Part shown: positions 55,501-64,000 of the stretch, one piece after another | Numbering within the stretch: position 1 is the stretch's first letter | Layout of the letters: each line of letters opens with the position of its first letter | Origin: Sacculina carcini | Lineage: Eukaryota > Arthropoda > Thecostraca > Sacculinidae | NCBI GenBank assembly: GCA_916048095.2 | Contig: OU696572.1 | Span: 1,332,501 to 1,396,500 of the forward strand | Reading direction: 5' to 3' | DNA: 64,000 nt | Notes under the pieces: generated by a model | What the model was told of the DNA's origin: nothing | What the model saw: only the letters and a program-made list of their open reading frames with translations | The model's database searches: none | Position numbers and translations under genes: made by a program

Positions 55501-58095
55501 TGGCCCAAATATTTTCAATAAACTTCCTTCGCAGTGTAAGAACTGGCTGAATTCAAGCCTTTCAACATTTAAGAACAATATAAAAATTGTTTATTTTTGC
55601 AATAAATATATGAAACTACAGCTGCTTAAACACATTCATGTATGTTGTCTGCATTGAAGCAACATTATATATTATTCTTATATATTCAGCCGTTTACGTA
55701 CTCGTGTCGATTGCTGAAATTGTTCCATGTGTCAACCGTTATAATTATCTGCCGGCATTGGTGACATTCTTGTAGTATCGTGCGTGCAAATTGTGAAAAT
55801 TTTGTAGAAGAAAATATTGTGTAACTGTCATTTACCTTTTGGAATCTACGTTTTGGAATTTGTATGTGTTCATCTAAGAGCTTCGGCTCGATGAACTCTT
55901 GCCAATATAAGCCATTAATTTTTAATGAATTTGTAGATACACACACACACACACACACACATACACATACAAACACATACACACATGCATGCATACACAC
56001 ACAAACATATATACACACAAACACACACACAAACACATACACACATACATACATACATACACACACAAGCACACATACACACACAAATCTTTCTGGACAA
56101 AATTGTCTTACGCAAGTTAGTGTAGTTTTGTGTGGACAATATAAGTTATCCCAGAAAGTATTCCAGCTAAGCTGTCTGAATGATATTGGCACAAATCTCA
56201 TTGCTTCACACATCCACGCTAGCAATTTGTAGACAATTTATTAAGCTATATCGTTGGACTTCTCGGACTCTAGAATACAACGCGGACGAAAACCAGAAAA
56301 ACCAGAAATAACTGACTCATTCGCATACACAAATTAAGCGAGGTTTTCAACCCAGTTTTTGCTAAAAATAGTTTCCTAAGCGTTGTGTGTTAACATAACA
56401 TTCAATCGAATAAAAAATGCGAGTTTGAAACGAATTTAATTAATCTGAATACGCGGAATCAACGAGAAACTACTTTGAGAACGGAAAAAATCTACAAATC
56501 ACAACAAGCTAAAATTCTATATCACTTCATGTTCTAACATTGCTTCAAACGCGTGTAACAGTGGCTTAGAAAAAATACAATACAAGATAGTTCGAGAACA
56601 ACGAGTTAGTAAGGCAGTATATGAGCATAACCCAAGCGAAACCAAAACACTTAACCAGGAAAATTATAGAAACGCTAACACGCAATCACACAAGTCAAAT
56701 ATTTCACATATGAATTCACACACAAACACTACTAGTGATCACATCCACACATTCACATACACACCAACACGCCGCATAAAATACATACAACAAGTAAAAA
56801 TAGTAAGACGGAAAATGACCTAATCTAACCATTTTTAACGTTGCCTACATTAAACATATACTAGGTGAACCACACAAAATGCATTAAACGCACACGCCCT
56901 GCATAAAATACATTAAACATGCTTGTTTTTAGCTGCCCGTCATGTCTCGATGAATTCATTTGTGATATTAAACAGGACGGCAATGTTTTCACAGTGTCTG
57001 CTATATAGATACAAGTTTTTCAATCAGCGACATTCTCAATTTATAGACAATTCAAATCACACTAAATCAGTTCCGAACAGATTGCAAAAGTTACATTGTG
57101 TCGTCAAACTTCATGAAAAGTCCAAATTGAACTATGCTAATATATATACATATATATTTATTATACGATATATGCACTCGTATATATGCATATCTAATGC
57201 TGGCGTCAACGGTGTCGCATTATGTAGTCGTTTGTATCAGATCAATGGTGCATTAACGACCTTGGTGACCATGCATGTTTGTTTGCATGAACGCATGACT
57301 AGGCTTCATGTATCAACCATGCTTTTGTGTGTGTATCTGTGTGCGTGTCCGTGTGTGATTATTGTGTGTATGTTATCTGTGTTGTTTATCTGTCCATTCA
57401 GCAGATGTGTATGTATGTGCGTGTGTCGCTAGTTTGCTAACGCAAGCATTCTTGTGTACGTGCTTGTTTGTTTGTGTGTGTGTGTGTGTGTATGTGTGAG
57501 TGTGTGTGTGTGTGTGTATGTGTGTGTGTGTGTGTGTGGCAGCTCATTTTCTTCATGTGATGAATACGTCCCGTGATGACGACTTCATCTATTTCCCATC
57601 ATCTATTTCTCATCATTTATTTCTCATCATTTATTTCTCATCATTAAGCCATCCATTTTCTGCTCTATAAGTTGCACCGATCCAGCGTAACAACCAACAA
57701 ACTATAAAGATTGATAAAATGTAAATTGTTTATCGATAAAATTATTTTAGCTTCTATAAAACGTGACATATTTCAAATATTATTTATTCAGTTTTCTCCA
57801 TATAATTATATATATATATATAAGTTTCATATAATTTTTCTACGTAGGCTAAATCGAGTGAATCCAACTAAAATTTTAATGATTGAGCTTTTTTGTCAAG
57901 TATATGACGAGTTATCTTTCTTCGAAGAAGTCAGTTTAAAGCTTACCAAATTGTCATATTTTTGGCACTGACTTTTATGCGAATCTCACTATAGACTCAC
58001 TCACTTCGCGTATTTCGATTTTGCCGTCCTGGTTGTCATCGTATGCCTCCATAAAACATTCCCTCAGCTCAGACAGCATCGCATCCGACACGACC

Positions 58096-58154
<59 letters not shown>

Positions 58155-59502
58155 TAAAACACGAATTTACAGTGAGTAATCCTATACACAAACGCGAAAA
58201 AATGCAAGATTTTCAGGAAGGTGGAAGGATTTCAAGTTTATATTGAGATGTGAGATTGAACTCTGCTGTGCTATTTCTCTGTTCAAAATCTTTGTTGTTT
58301 TGGGTGTGCCTCCATTTCAGTGATATAGATGTGAAAAAACAAGATTGTCAATCTTATAATTGGTTATAATTCACTAACTCGCAAATGGAATATTTGATAT
58401 TATCAGGATTTAACTAAAATTGGTGCAAAATATATATATATATTATTTAAATTTAACTGGCAAAGACTCTGAATGAATTATATTCCAGGAGTCTATGATA
58501 TCACCTCAGGTCCACACTCCGTACTGTTCACGCTCGACACGAATTCTCTTAGGAATCCGTCCAGTTCCTTGCCTTCGATGTATCCGTTGCCTGCAGAAAA
58601 CACAAATAAACAACACATATTTGAATTTACCTGCCATTCTTAATATCCCAAGAAATGTTGTGCGTTTTTTGGTGAATGTTGAGGCGATTTAAAATCTATA
58701 CGATATTATTTTCTTGAGTGAAAACCGCCGGAAAACAACGGAATTTTTCTGGCAAAATATTTTATCAACGAGCTTATTAAAAAACGAACAACTGCAAATA
58801 AAATGAAATTAAATATAAATATTTTCCCTGTGAAAAAAACCCAGTTCTTTGTCCTTTTTCGAATAAAAAAAACAAACACTTACGAAAGATTCTATCTATA
58901 TTTCTGTATTCTGAATTTTGTAATGTTTTTCAACCGATGTCTTGGACTGAAAATTAATGACGGCAGATCGTAGTATTGAGCTGTCGACATTGGCCAAATT
59001 CTCCAAACAAAATCCATTGCTCGTCAGCATCTTAGCACAACATTTCTACTAACGAGCACCCGCGGTCAGAGGCGGATTTAGCAACATTCTCCAGAGAATG
59101 CCAAGTATCGGCTGTCAATTGACCTTGTGCATTAACTTTGTGCTTTGTTTGAGAAAATTTATAGTATTCTAAGCTGTGGAATAATTCAACAAACGCATTT
59201 TATGTGTTTTCTCAGCTGCCAATGCTAGGACAACTGACATCCATTGACATTTTTGGTGAATTTGCTGATTGCCGCATAGATCCGCCATTGCTATCTCGGG
59301 CTCACCACCCTAGTTAGCTCTGAAAATTACACACATCTCAATTGGAACTCGTTGCTCGGAACAGTCACAAATTACCCAGTGTGTGTGTGTGTGTTTGGGT
59401 GTGTATCTATGTGCGTGTGTGTATGTGTGTGCTGCGTTGTTTCGATAGGCATACAAATTGGCCTAAGAAACCAACGACAAGGGATCACACACACACACAC
59501 AC

Positions 59503-59569
<67 letters not shown>

Positions 59570-59692
59570 CAAACAAGGATCGCAGACGAGAACACATCTC
59601 ACTCAACAACGAACAATTCGTTTACTGTTTTATAAATGAAGGAAACTGTTGATAATGCGACTCAATTTTGAAGAAGCTTTTTATGCGTGTGT

Positions 59693-59771
<79 letters not shown>

Positions 59772-59953
59772 TGTGTGTGTGTGTGTGTGTTAGAAACTGA
59801 CGTGCATCATTGTTGAAGCTCAACTTTGGCGTATCTTGTTGAAGATCTAGGCAAAATTTGCGATAATGGCATAGGCGAGGACCACAAAATAAATACGATA
59901 CGACTCAAGTGTGGTTTGTGAATACTTGAAACCAGTGAATGCTGTCATCGCGA

Positions 59954-60019
<66 letters not shown>

Positions 60020-62191
60020 CACTGGGAGTTGCACAGTCACGCACAACTAGATACACACATTAGCAAATCTGTTCCACTAGGCGATACTGTGAGTGCACTG
60101 GCGTTAAGTCCCCATTTTGTCTCGCAGATCCTCATCTACCGATTGCAAATTCAGGCTATTTCTATGGTTGTGCTTGCAGTTGCATGACGGTCGGCGTAGT
60201 CTATCATTCTTGCGGTTTTTAGATGTATATAGGGGGTCATCTGGGGGTGCTAACCACTGGATGAAGCTGGTATTTTGCTGAAATAACATATGTGCTTACT
60301 GGTCTACACTAAATGTCCAGATCTGCACGCTAGTTGAATTACTGTCACGTTTCGCAGTTAGTAGAGTTAGCACACTTGTTTCAGCTTCATTTAATGCCAT
60401 CGTGGCAAAAAGTTTTCAAAACGCATGCATACATCATCTATACAGTCGCATGCTAGCCCATACCATATAGAATCTAATCTGGAATTTGAAATTTTCTCCA
60501 TCTTTTATTAATTTTCCCACACAGCGACCAACATAGACCCCAGTTGAAAATTTAAATAAAAACCACGAACAAAAGCGAGAATAAATTATTTTAATTTTAA
60601 TATAAAATATATTTATATCCAAGTAATAGTTGAAGTTATACGAATGTGTTTGTGGTGTGACACAACTTTCGTCTCTCGCCACTTCGCGACCCTACCAGCT
60701 GTGTGTACGCCTGTTAGTTTGTATGTCTGTGTGTCATGATTTTTCTTGTCATTGTGTATGTGTTGTAGGACCATGTGTGTGCGTGAGCTTGTTTGTACGT
60801 GTGTCCGATCATCCTGTCCTGTTATGTCTGTACTTGTAAATACAGTCGGTCCATAGCACTCACGTTGTTAACTTGTGTTGTTCCGTGGCTACCCAAACGC
60901 CACATGTTCATATTTTAACAAGATAAACTTGTAAATATTGTCAGTTTAATTATTATTTAATATTATAATTAATATTTATTATTATTATTTATTATTTAAA
61001 TATTCCAATGCTCGTATATATTCGCAAGCATTCATCTCTAGGCTGAATTTCAACAATACATGTTATACAATACAACAATAATTAATGTTAACAACATAAA
61101 TGGTGCAAATATATCATTAAGTAAAATACGTTATTTTGAATTAATTATACGAGGTAGAGCTATTGGTGAAACTACATGATTTCGCAGGATAATTAGCTCA
61201 CATTTGTCCATTTTTCCTATATGAACCCTCGTATTAGATTTACTAACAACAAGATAAAGACAAGTTAAGATAATTCGTGATAATAAAGTGTTAATATGCA
61301 CTCGCTGTTTCAGATGATCTGCAAATGAGAAAAACAACAGCCGCAAATGAAAACAGGAAGAAAACCTACCTCAGTGAAAATTGACGGCCAATTTTGAAAA
61401 TGAAATTTCCAATTACCAAAAAATTCTACGCACAAGATATCAAATAACAGTTTATGCACTTCAAATTATCCAGGTCTGATCACTTTCTACGCTAATAAAA
61501 AAAAACTATGAACGTATTTTATTAATATTTATATTCAAATAACTTGTATTATGTTTAATATTAATATTATTGTGTGGCGTTTTCATGATGTTATAATGTC
61601 TTAGTTCAATGTTAACTTGAAGAGATATTTTGTGTTTTATCAGTCAAATACTTGAATTTATCTATTTTTTCAATTGTATATAGTTATTGTTATTTTGTTT
61701 GCTAATTTAATTACATTTTATTTGGTTTTAGACACACGAAAATCCTATGCTTTTATGTGATTTTTTAAGAAAAATTTAAATTTGCATATGCATATCATGT
61801 ATTTATCAAAAAGCATCCATTACAAATGGCTTTTCAGCTCTTTGTCGTTTAATTACATAGTGAAATTCGAATAAAGAGTCGATGAATGAAATGTATAAAA
61901 TTGGTGAATGTGCTAAAACACAATATAACGCATAGAAATGGTAAGGTGAAATAAATAAAATCAGATAAAATCAATGCCTCCACTCAAATCAAATCGAATC
62001 CAAACACTCGCAGAATTACAAACGAGGATATGGCGCCCACCATCGGAGTCGTAGTGTTTCCACACGTCCATGAATTGAGCGGCGGTGAGTTTTTTAATCT
62101 GCTGACTCTCGGAGTCGCGAAATTGCCGCATGAAATTGTGCGCTCGCACTGAGCTGGCAGTGGCACCGCTGTCGACAGGTTCTGAGCTCAT
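46487..62191 (-). CDS. Cbp53E: calbindin-32-like six-EF-hand calcium-binding protein (whole gene)
   Basis: Cytosolic Ca2+ buffer/sensor of the calbindin-calretinin-secretagogin family, closest by memory to Drosophila calbindin-32. Coding exons on the minus strand: 62191-62041, 58590-58505, 58094-58005, 55436-55350, then 54211-54155 or 54072-54016, then 53349-53269, 52438-52383, 50885-50840, 48891-48835, 47846-47775 and 46636-46487. All introns are GT-AG and all junctions keep frame. With one copy of exon 5 the product is 310 residues, which as I recall is the Drosophila length. EF loops are at residues 48-59, 98-109, 144-155, 189-200, 236-247 and 280-291. Each has acidic or Asn/Ser ligands at positions 1, 3 and 5, Gly at 6 and Glu at 12, so all six look able to bind calcium. 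The N-terminal RAHNFMRQFRD and the linkers LAQLLPMEENF and LLPVKENFL are family signatures. An in-frame TAG at 62206-62204 supports the start. In flies the family is mainly neuronal and muscle; expression here is unknown. Confidence 0.93.
47660..47748. repeat. (AC)n microsatellite in calbindin intron 10
   Basis: Pure AC run of about 89 bp. On the gene's sense strand it is (GT)n, starting about 20 nt after the weak exon 10 donor. Confidence 0.97.
47775..47846 (-). CDS. Cbp53E: calbindin exon 10 (rest of EF5)
   Basis: Twenty-four codons, DGSGNIEGDELNGFLKDLME and FVKK. Acceptor TTCAACAG|GAT. The donor AAA|GTCAGT is weak at +3. It completes the loop DRDGSGNIEGDE. A (GT)n microsatellite begins about 20 nt after the donor on the sense strand. 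Confidence 0.92.
48835..48891 (-). CDS. Cbp53E: calbindin exon 9 (first part of EF5)
   Basis: Nineteen codons, VNAKIRREDLDRVFALYDR, phase 0 at both ends. Acceptor GGTTTTCAG|GTC and donor CGG|GTGAGA. It supplies the entering helix and the first two residues of the fifth calcium loop. Its 57-nt length matches exon 5, but I saw no duplicate copy of this exon in the flanking introns. Confidence 0.92.
49831..50104. repeat. two (AC)n microsatellites in calbindin intron 8
   Basis: AC runs at about 49831-49947 (with ATAC interruptions) and 50039-50104, separated by about 90 bp of unique sequence. Deep in the intron, not near a splice site. Confidence 0.95.
50840..50885 (-). CDS. Cbp53E: calbindin exon 8 (EF4-EF5 linker)
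   Basis: Forty-six nt encoding the end of Lys203 and LLPVKENFLSRSIFG. Acceptor AATTGACAG|A and donor GGA|GTGAGT. The linker LLPVKENFL is a family signature. Short internal exon in phase 2-0. Confidence 0.9.
52383..52438 (-). CDS. Cbp53E: calbindin exon 7 (EF4)
   Basis: Fifty-six nt, LKVFDANQDGKLQLSEMA plus AA, phase 2 at its end. It contains the fourth loop DANQDGKLQLSE. Acceptor TTTTCTGCAG|CTG. The donor must be AA|GTGAGA, since reading on gives TGA at once. The last two bases join the first base of exon 8 to make Lys203. A (GT)n tract lies upstream of the acceptor on the sense strand. Confidence 0.92.
52447..52538. repeat. (AC)n microsatellite at the exon 7 acceptor
   Basis: CA-rich run starting about 9 nt upstream of the exon 7 acceptor. 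On the sense strand it forms a (TG)n tract in place of a normal pyrimidine tract, followed by TTTTCTGCAG. Confidence 0.95.
53269..53349 (-). CDS. Cbp53E: calbindin exon 6 (EF3-EF4 linker helix)
   Basis: Twenty-seven codons, phase 0 at both ends, residues 158-184 (QFLCDLLKDSKAAEI to EYTETM). Acceptor CGATCTACAG|CAA and donor ATG|GTAAAT. It aligns with the family segment NFLRDLL...YTDTML between the third and fourth EF-hands. Confidence 0.92.
54016..54072 (-). CDS. Cbp53E: calbindin alternative exon 5b (EF3, version b)
   Basis: Nineteen codons, phase 0 at both ends: IWQRYDGDHSGFIESNELK. Acceptor TATTTTCAG|ATA and donor AAG|GTACAA. The loop DGDHSGFIESNE is close to the canonical third EF-hand of calretinin and calbindin-32, so 5b is probably the ancestral form. 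It lies 82 nt downstream of exon 5a. Including both exons would stay in frame but would put two loops head to tail without a proper helix between them, so exclusive use is more likely. Confidence 0.9.
54073..54154 (-). promoter_or_regulatory. 82-nt intron between alternative exons with CA-rich element
   Basis: On the sense strand the intron starts GTACGG and runs straight into CA-rich sequence (two short CA runs, roughly positions +6 to +38), then ends TATTTTCAG. Sense CA repeats are the known binding preference of hnRNP L-type proteins, which regulate exon choice. A role here is inference from position. At 82 nt the intron is short but not clearly below the usual minimum. Confidence 0.45.
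54155..54211 (-). CDS. Cbp53E: calbindin alternative exon 5a (EF3, version a)
   Basis: Nineteen codons, phase 0 at both ends: IWKHYDVDCSGSIDSSEMK. Acceptor TTTGGCAG|ATT and donor AAG|GTACGG. It encodes the end of the entering helix, a complete 12-residue loop (DVDCSGSIDSSE) and the start of the exiting helix. It has the same length and phase as exon 5b and matches it at 11 of 19 residues. It reads as an intact paralogous exon, with no stop and with consensus splice sites, so it is probably used as an alternative to 5b. It diverges more from the family consensus than 5b, with Cys at loop position 4. Confidence 0.85.
55350..55436 (-). CDS. Cbp53E: calbindin exon 4 (EF2-EF3 linker)
   Basis: Twenty-nine codons, phase 0 at both ends, residues 110-138, from LAQLLPMEENFLLLFRF to SSIDFMK. 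The acceptor lies directly behind a run of about 17 T on the sense strand. The donor is AAG|GTGATT. The block between EF2 and EF3 is strongly conserved in the family. Confidence 0.93.
58005..58094 (-). CDS. Cbp53E: calbindin exon 3 (EF2)
   Basis: Thirty codons, phase 0 at both ends, residues 80-109. It contains the complete second EF loop DDNQDGKIEIRE preceded by CFMEAY. The donor is GAA|GTGAGT. The acceptor GTGTAAAG|GTC is preceded directly by a (TG)n tract instead of an ordinary polypyrimidine run, which makes this the least orthodox acceptor in the gene. Confidence 0.9.
58097..58152. repeat. (AC)n microsatellite at the exon 3 acceptor
   Basis: Abuts exon 3. On the sense strand it reads (TG)n followed by TAAAG, so it takes the position of the polypyrimidine tract. 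Confidence 0.95.
58505..58590 (-). CDS. Cbp53E: calbindin exon 2 (second half of EF1)
   Basis: Acceptor TTTTCTGCAG|GC and donor GAG|GTGATA. It completes the first loop as DSDGNGYIEGKE and continues LDGFLREFVSSVNS. It encodes residues 51-79 and ends in phase 0. It follows a 3450-nt intron 1. Confidence 0.92.
59065..59291. mobile_element. MITE in calbindin upstream intron 1 region
   Basis: Left CAGAGGCGGATTTAGCA and right CGCATAGATCCGCCATTG are imperfect inverted repeats, 227 bp apart end to end. It lies within intron 1 of the calbindin gene. No clear 8-bp duplication. Confidence 0.55.
59487..60022. repeat. cluster of three CA/GT microsatellites in calbindin intron 1
   Basis: AC at 59487-59568, GT at 59691-59790 and AC at 59956-60022. 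Neighbouring AC and GT runs of opposite sense could pair in the pre-mRNA. Confidence 0.95.
62041..62191 (-). CDS. Cbp53E: calbindin exon 1 (start codon, first half of EF1)
   Basis: Encodes residues 1-50 plus one base, starting MSSEPVDSGA and ending WKHYDSD inside the first calcium loop. The donor is G|GTGGGC (phase 1). The base before the intron joins GC of exon 2 to restore Gly51. The ATG has A at -3, and a TAG lies five codons upstream in frame. No TATA box was recognised within about 300 bases upstream. Confidence 0.9.
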
Positions 62192-62265
62192 GCTGTCCAG
62201 GTTCTATCACCGACAATCTACACAGCAGCAACATTGCAATAATGGGAATTAGGATGTTTCGTCCA

Positions 62266-62370
62266 GGGTACGTTTGGTCCCGCTTCAGTCGCGGCTCTAT
62301 CTCTCAAATATTGTTGGCTTAGCTTAGGTAAGGTCAGGAAGCCGGCAATGAAGCGGGAACAAACGTACCC
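62266..62370. repeat. 22-bp inverted repeat upstream of the calbindin start
   Basis: Arms 62266-62287 and 62349-62370 are complementary with a single mismatch and a 61-bp spacer. The left arm begins GGGTACGTTTGGTCCC. It lies 75-179 nt before the ATG on the gene's sense side, so it falls in the 5' UTR or promoter. It looks like a small fold-back/MITE core, although no target duplication was recognised. Confidence 0.6.
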
Positions 62371-62645
62371 GAGGCGTAATATCCCCAGTTTGGAAAACAT
62401 TACAAATCTCGACTTGATTTTAAAAACATTCCACGGCAAACGGCATATCTCATGTTCTTGTGTCATAATTAAGATTTATTTTGCATAAATCTACACACAC
62501 ATGTGCTCCCTTGTATATATACTCAAGGGATCATAAATCTATTTATAAATCTAAATCTATAATCTATATATAATCTATATAAGATTTATATATATATATA
62601 TATATAAATCTACACATGTGCTCCCTTCTGCTTGTGCTTGATGTG

Positions 62646-62724
62646 TCTGTAGTCACTGACGAAGGTCTCAAGACCGAAACGTTTGACTAAAGTGGCTGTC
62701 ATTTGTGTTTTCTTCTCTCTCTTC
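62646..62724. repeat. partial copy of the palindromic short element
   Basis: It is the reverse complement of 13250-13325 through the core and one arm (GTCATTTGTGTTTTC...CTCTTC), and is followed by a short TA repeat. The other arm is missing and replaced by unrelated sequence. It lies about 460 bp upstream of the calbindin ATG. Confidence 0.6.
62651..62688 (+). ncRNA. hammerhead-ribozyme-like core (copy 1)
   Basis: Read in order: AGTCA, CTGACGA, A, GGTC-TCAA-GACC, GAAA, CGTT, TGACT. This matches the hammerhead order: stem I strand, CUGANGA, stem II hairpin, GAAA, a very short self-complementary stem III (ACGU), UH, then the other stem I strand. One extra A lies between CUGANGA and stem II compared with the consensus. 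Such minimal type-I motifs act as dimers in Penelope-like elements and retrozymes. Activity is unproven; a chance resemblance fixed in a repeat is possible. Confidence 0.35.
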
Positions 62725-62729
62725 ATATA

Positions 62730-64000
62730 TATATATATACAATTTTCTTACAAGCGGCTATTTTTGACGAAGCTGACAACGTGACGAGACAGCCTGTCAG
62801 TGAATAGACTGAGTGATTGTCATTGCGGCATGATTGATCTATTATTTTGACTCTTCTCTCTTCCTATCTGCACTGCGACGTCTGAGAGACTCACAGAGTG
62901 TGTGAGGCCAAATAGATCTGTGTCGGAAGCAATGCGAGAGAGAAAGCCTTGCTCAGGCGGCAAATGGCCTGACGAGCTGAGGAAATTTTGTTATTTGCCA
63001 GATACTAATGAGCTGTGATGGAACTAATTCGATCGCAACCAATCCTGCACAGATATTCAATTGTCCGTTGAATAATTATATATTTATTAATTTCATTTAT
63101 GTCTTTATTGCGTCCAAATGATTAAATTTAGCATAACTATTTTGTGCTATTTTCATCAGTTTAAGATTGATAATATACGTGAAAGCGACTAAACACATTG
63201 AACATTTGATAAACATGCTCATGCTATTTCAAGAGTTACTCGGTTGAATGAAATATTTGCACAGCAAGTTAGAGGTACGATTGACAACATAGACAAAACG
63301 ATATGTTTGAGAAATGCAGAACATCCAGAGGGGATAGGCCAACAAGATGCCCTTAGGGTGCGCTAGGTCAAGAAGGTGCACCTATAAGTAAATATATTGA
63401 GCTTTTTAATTATATCATGCTTCTAATTCTTCTCGTTTTATAATCGTAGATGTCAAATAACTTCTTAATCAGCCCGAGTCAAAGAAGATTTGAACGAAGC
63501 GAGGCTTTTCTGATTTTCTCATCCAATTAATGTCTTTTTACGCTACAGATTCACAACAAGAGAAGGAAATTGACACCAGCTTAATGCTAGCTGAATAACC
63601 GTTATGAAATGATCCTTGATATATTTCACTTCTACATATTTGATTTCAAATCCTTGATAACAAGGCAGTTTATCAATTGGAATTTCTCAGTTCACGAATA
63701 ATAAGAATACACGTATTAAATTCAGTTATTCTATACCATTTGCATTTTGATTGAATCCCAGCGGCTTCATTGTATATGCAGGTCAATGTTAAACATCTCC
63801 TACTCCTGTATTTCTTTTAGTCTGCTTATCTATTGGTCAGTTTTTAATACAGTAATCTATTAATCATTATTAAAATTCATACAAATAATATATTATCGAA
63901 TCAATTATAAGTGTTACTAAAGGAATTTATTGAATAATATTTGATTTTTGTGCAGTAGTTTGTGAATATCCGTAAGGATAAATATATTTATTGCCATTTT
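62730..64000. other. upstream flank of the calbindin gene, no gene recognised
   Basis: AT-rich sequence on the promoter side of the calbindin gene. A few GC-richer blocks (62760-63000) could hold regulatory sites or an untranslated first exon, but I see no clear TATA box or donor to call one. Confidence 0.5.

Overview
This is eukaryotic, almost certainly invertebrate, nuclear DNA. It is AT-rich and gene-poor, has spliceosomal introns, and is crowded with (CA)n/(GT)n microsatellites, minisatellites and small hAT-type transposons. The one recognisable host gene is closest to the protostome calbindin-32 family (Drosophila Cbp53E). That suggests a protostome, possibly a spiralian; I cannot name the species.

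Right part (about 46.0-62.4 kb, minus strand): a complete six-EF-hand calbindin-32-like gene. It can be assembled from 11 constitutive coding pieces plus one duplicated exon, with every junction in frame, to a 310-residue protein. An in-frame TAG five codons upstream supports the ATG at 62191. The notable feature is a pair of tandem, same-phase 57-nt exons (54155-54211 and 54016-54072). Each encodes the complete third EF-hand loop, and they are separated by an 82-nt intron that begins with CA-rich sense sequence. This predicts mutually exclusive splicing that swaps one calcium-binding loop. The stop codon overlaps a perfect GTAAGT donor, so a longer C-terminus is possible.

Middle part (29.6-32.1 kb): a 2.56-kb hAT transposon with 16-bp terminal inverted repeats and a perfect 8-bp target-site duplication. 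Its transposase (GTF2IRD2/ZBED-like group) keeps the catalytic core and dimerisation end, but its N-terminal BED zinc finger is cut out by an internal deletion with a frame change. It sits against a truncated copy of a MITE family that has three fuller copies in the window (3.5, 17.8 and 21.7 kb).

Left and central parts (0-29 kb and 32-46 kb): no confident host gene. They hold microsatellites up to (AC)88 and (TA)39. A 14-bp minisatellite occurs at three separate loci (15.5, 20.5 and 25.6 kb), the last with a 70-bp higher-order unit. There are also an 11-bp and a 10-bp minisatellite, fold-back elements (3.2-4.0 and 44.9-45.1 kb), several hAT MITEs, and two copies of a TA-flanked short element whose core resembles a hammerhead ribozyme. 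Almost all longer reading frames in these areas are products of simple repeats.

All calls come from reading the sequence. No alignment, folding or database search was run.
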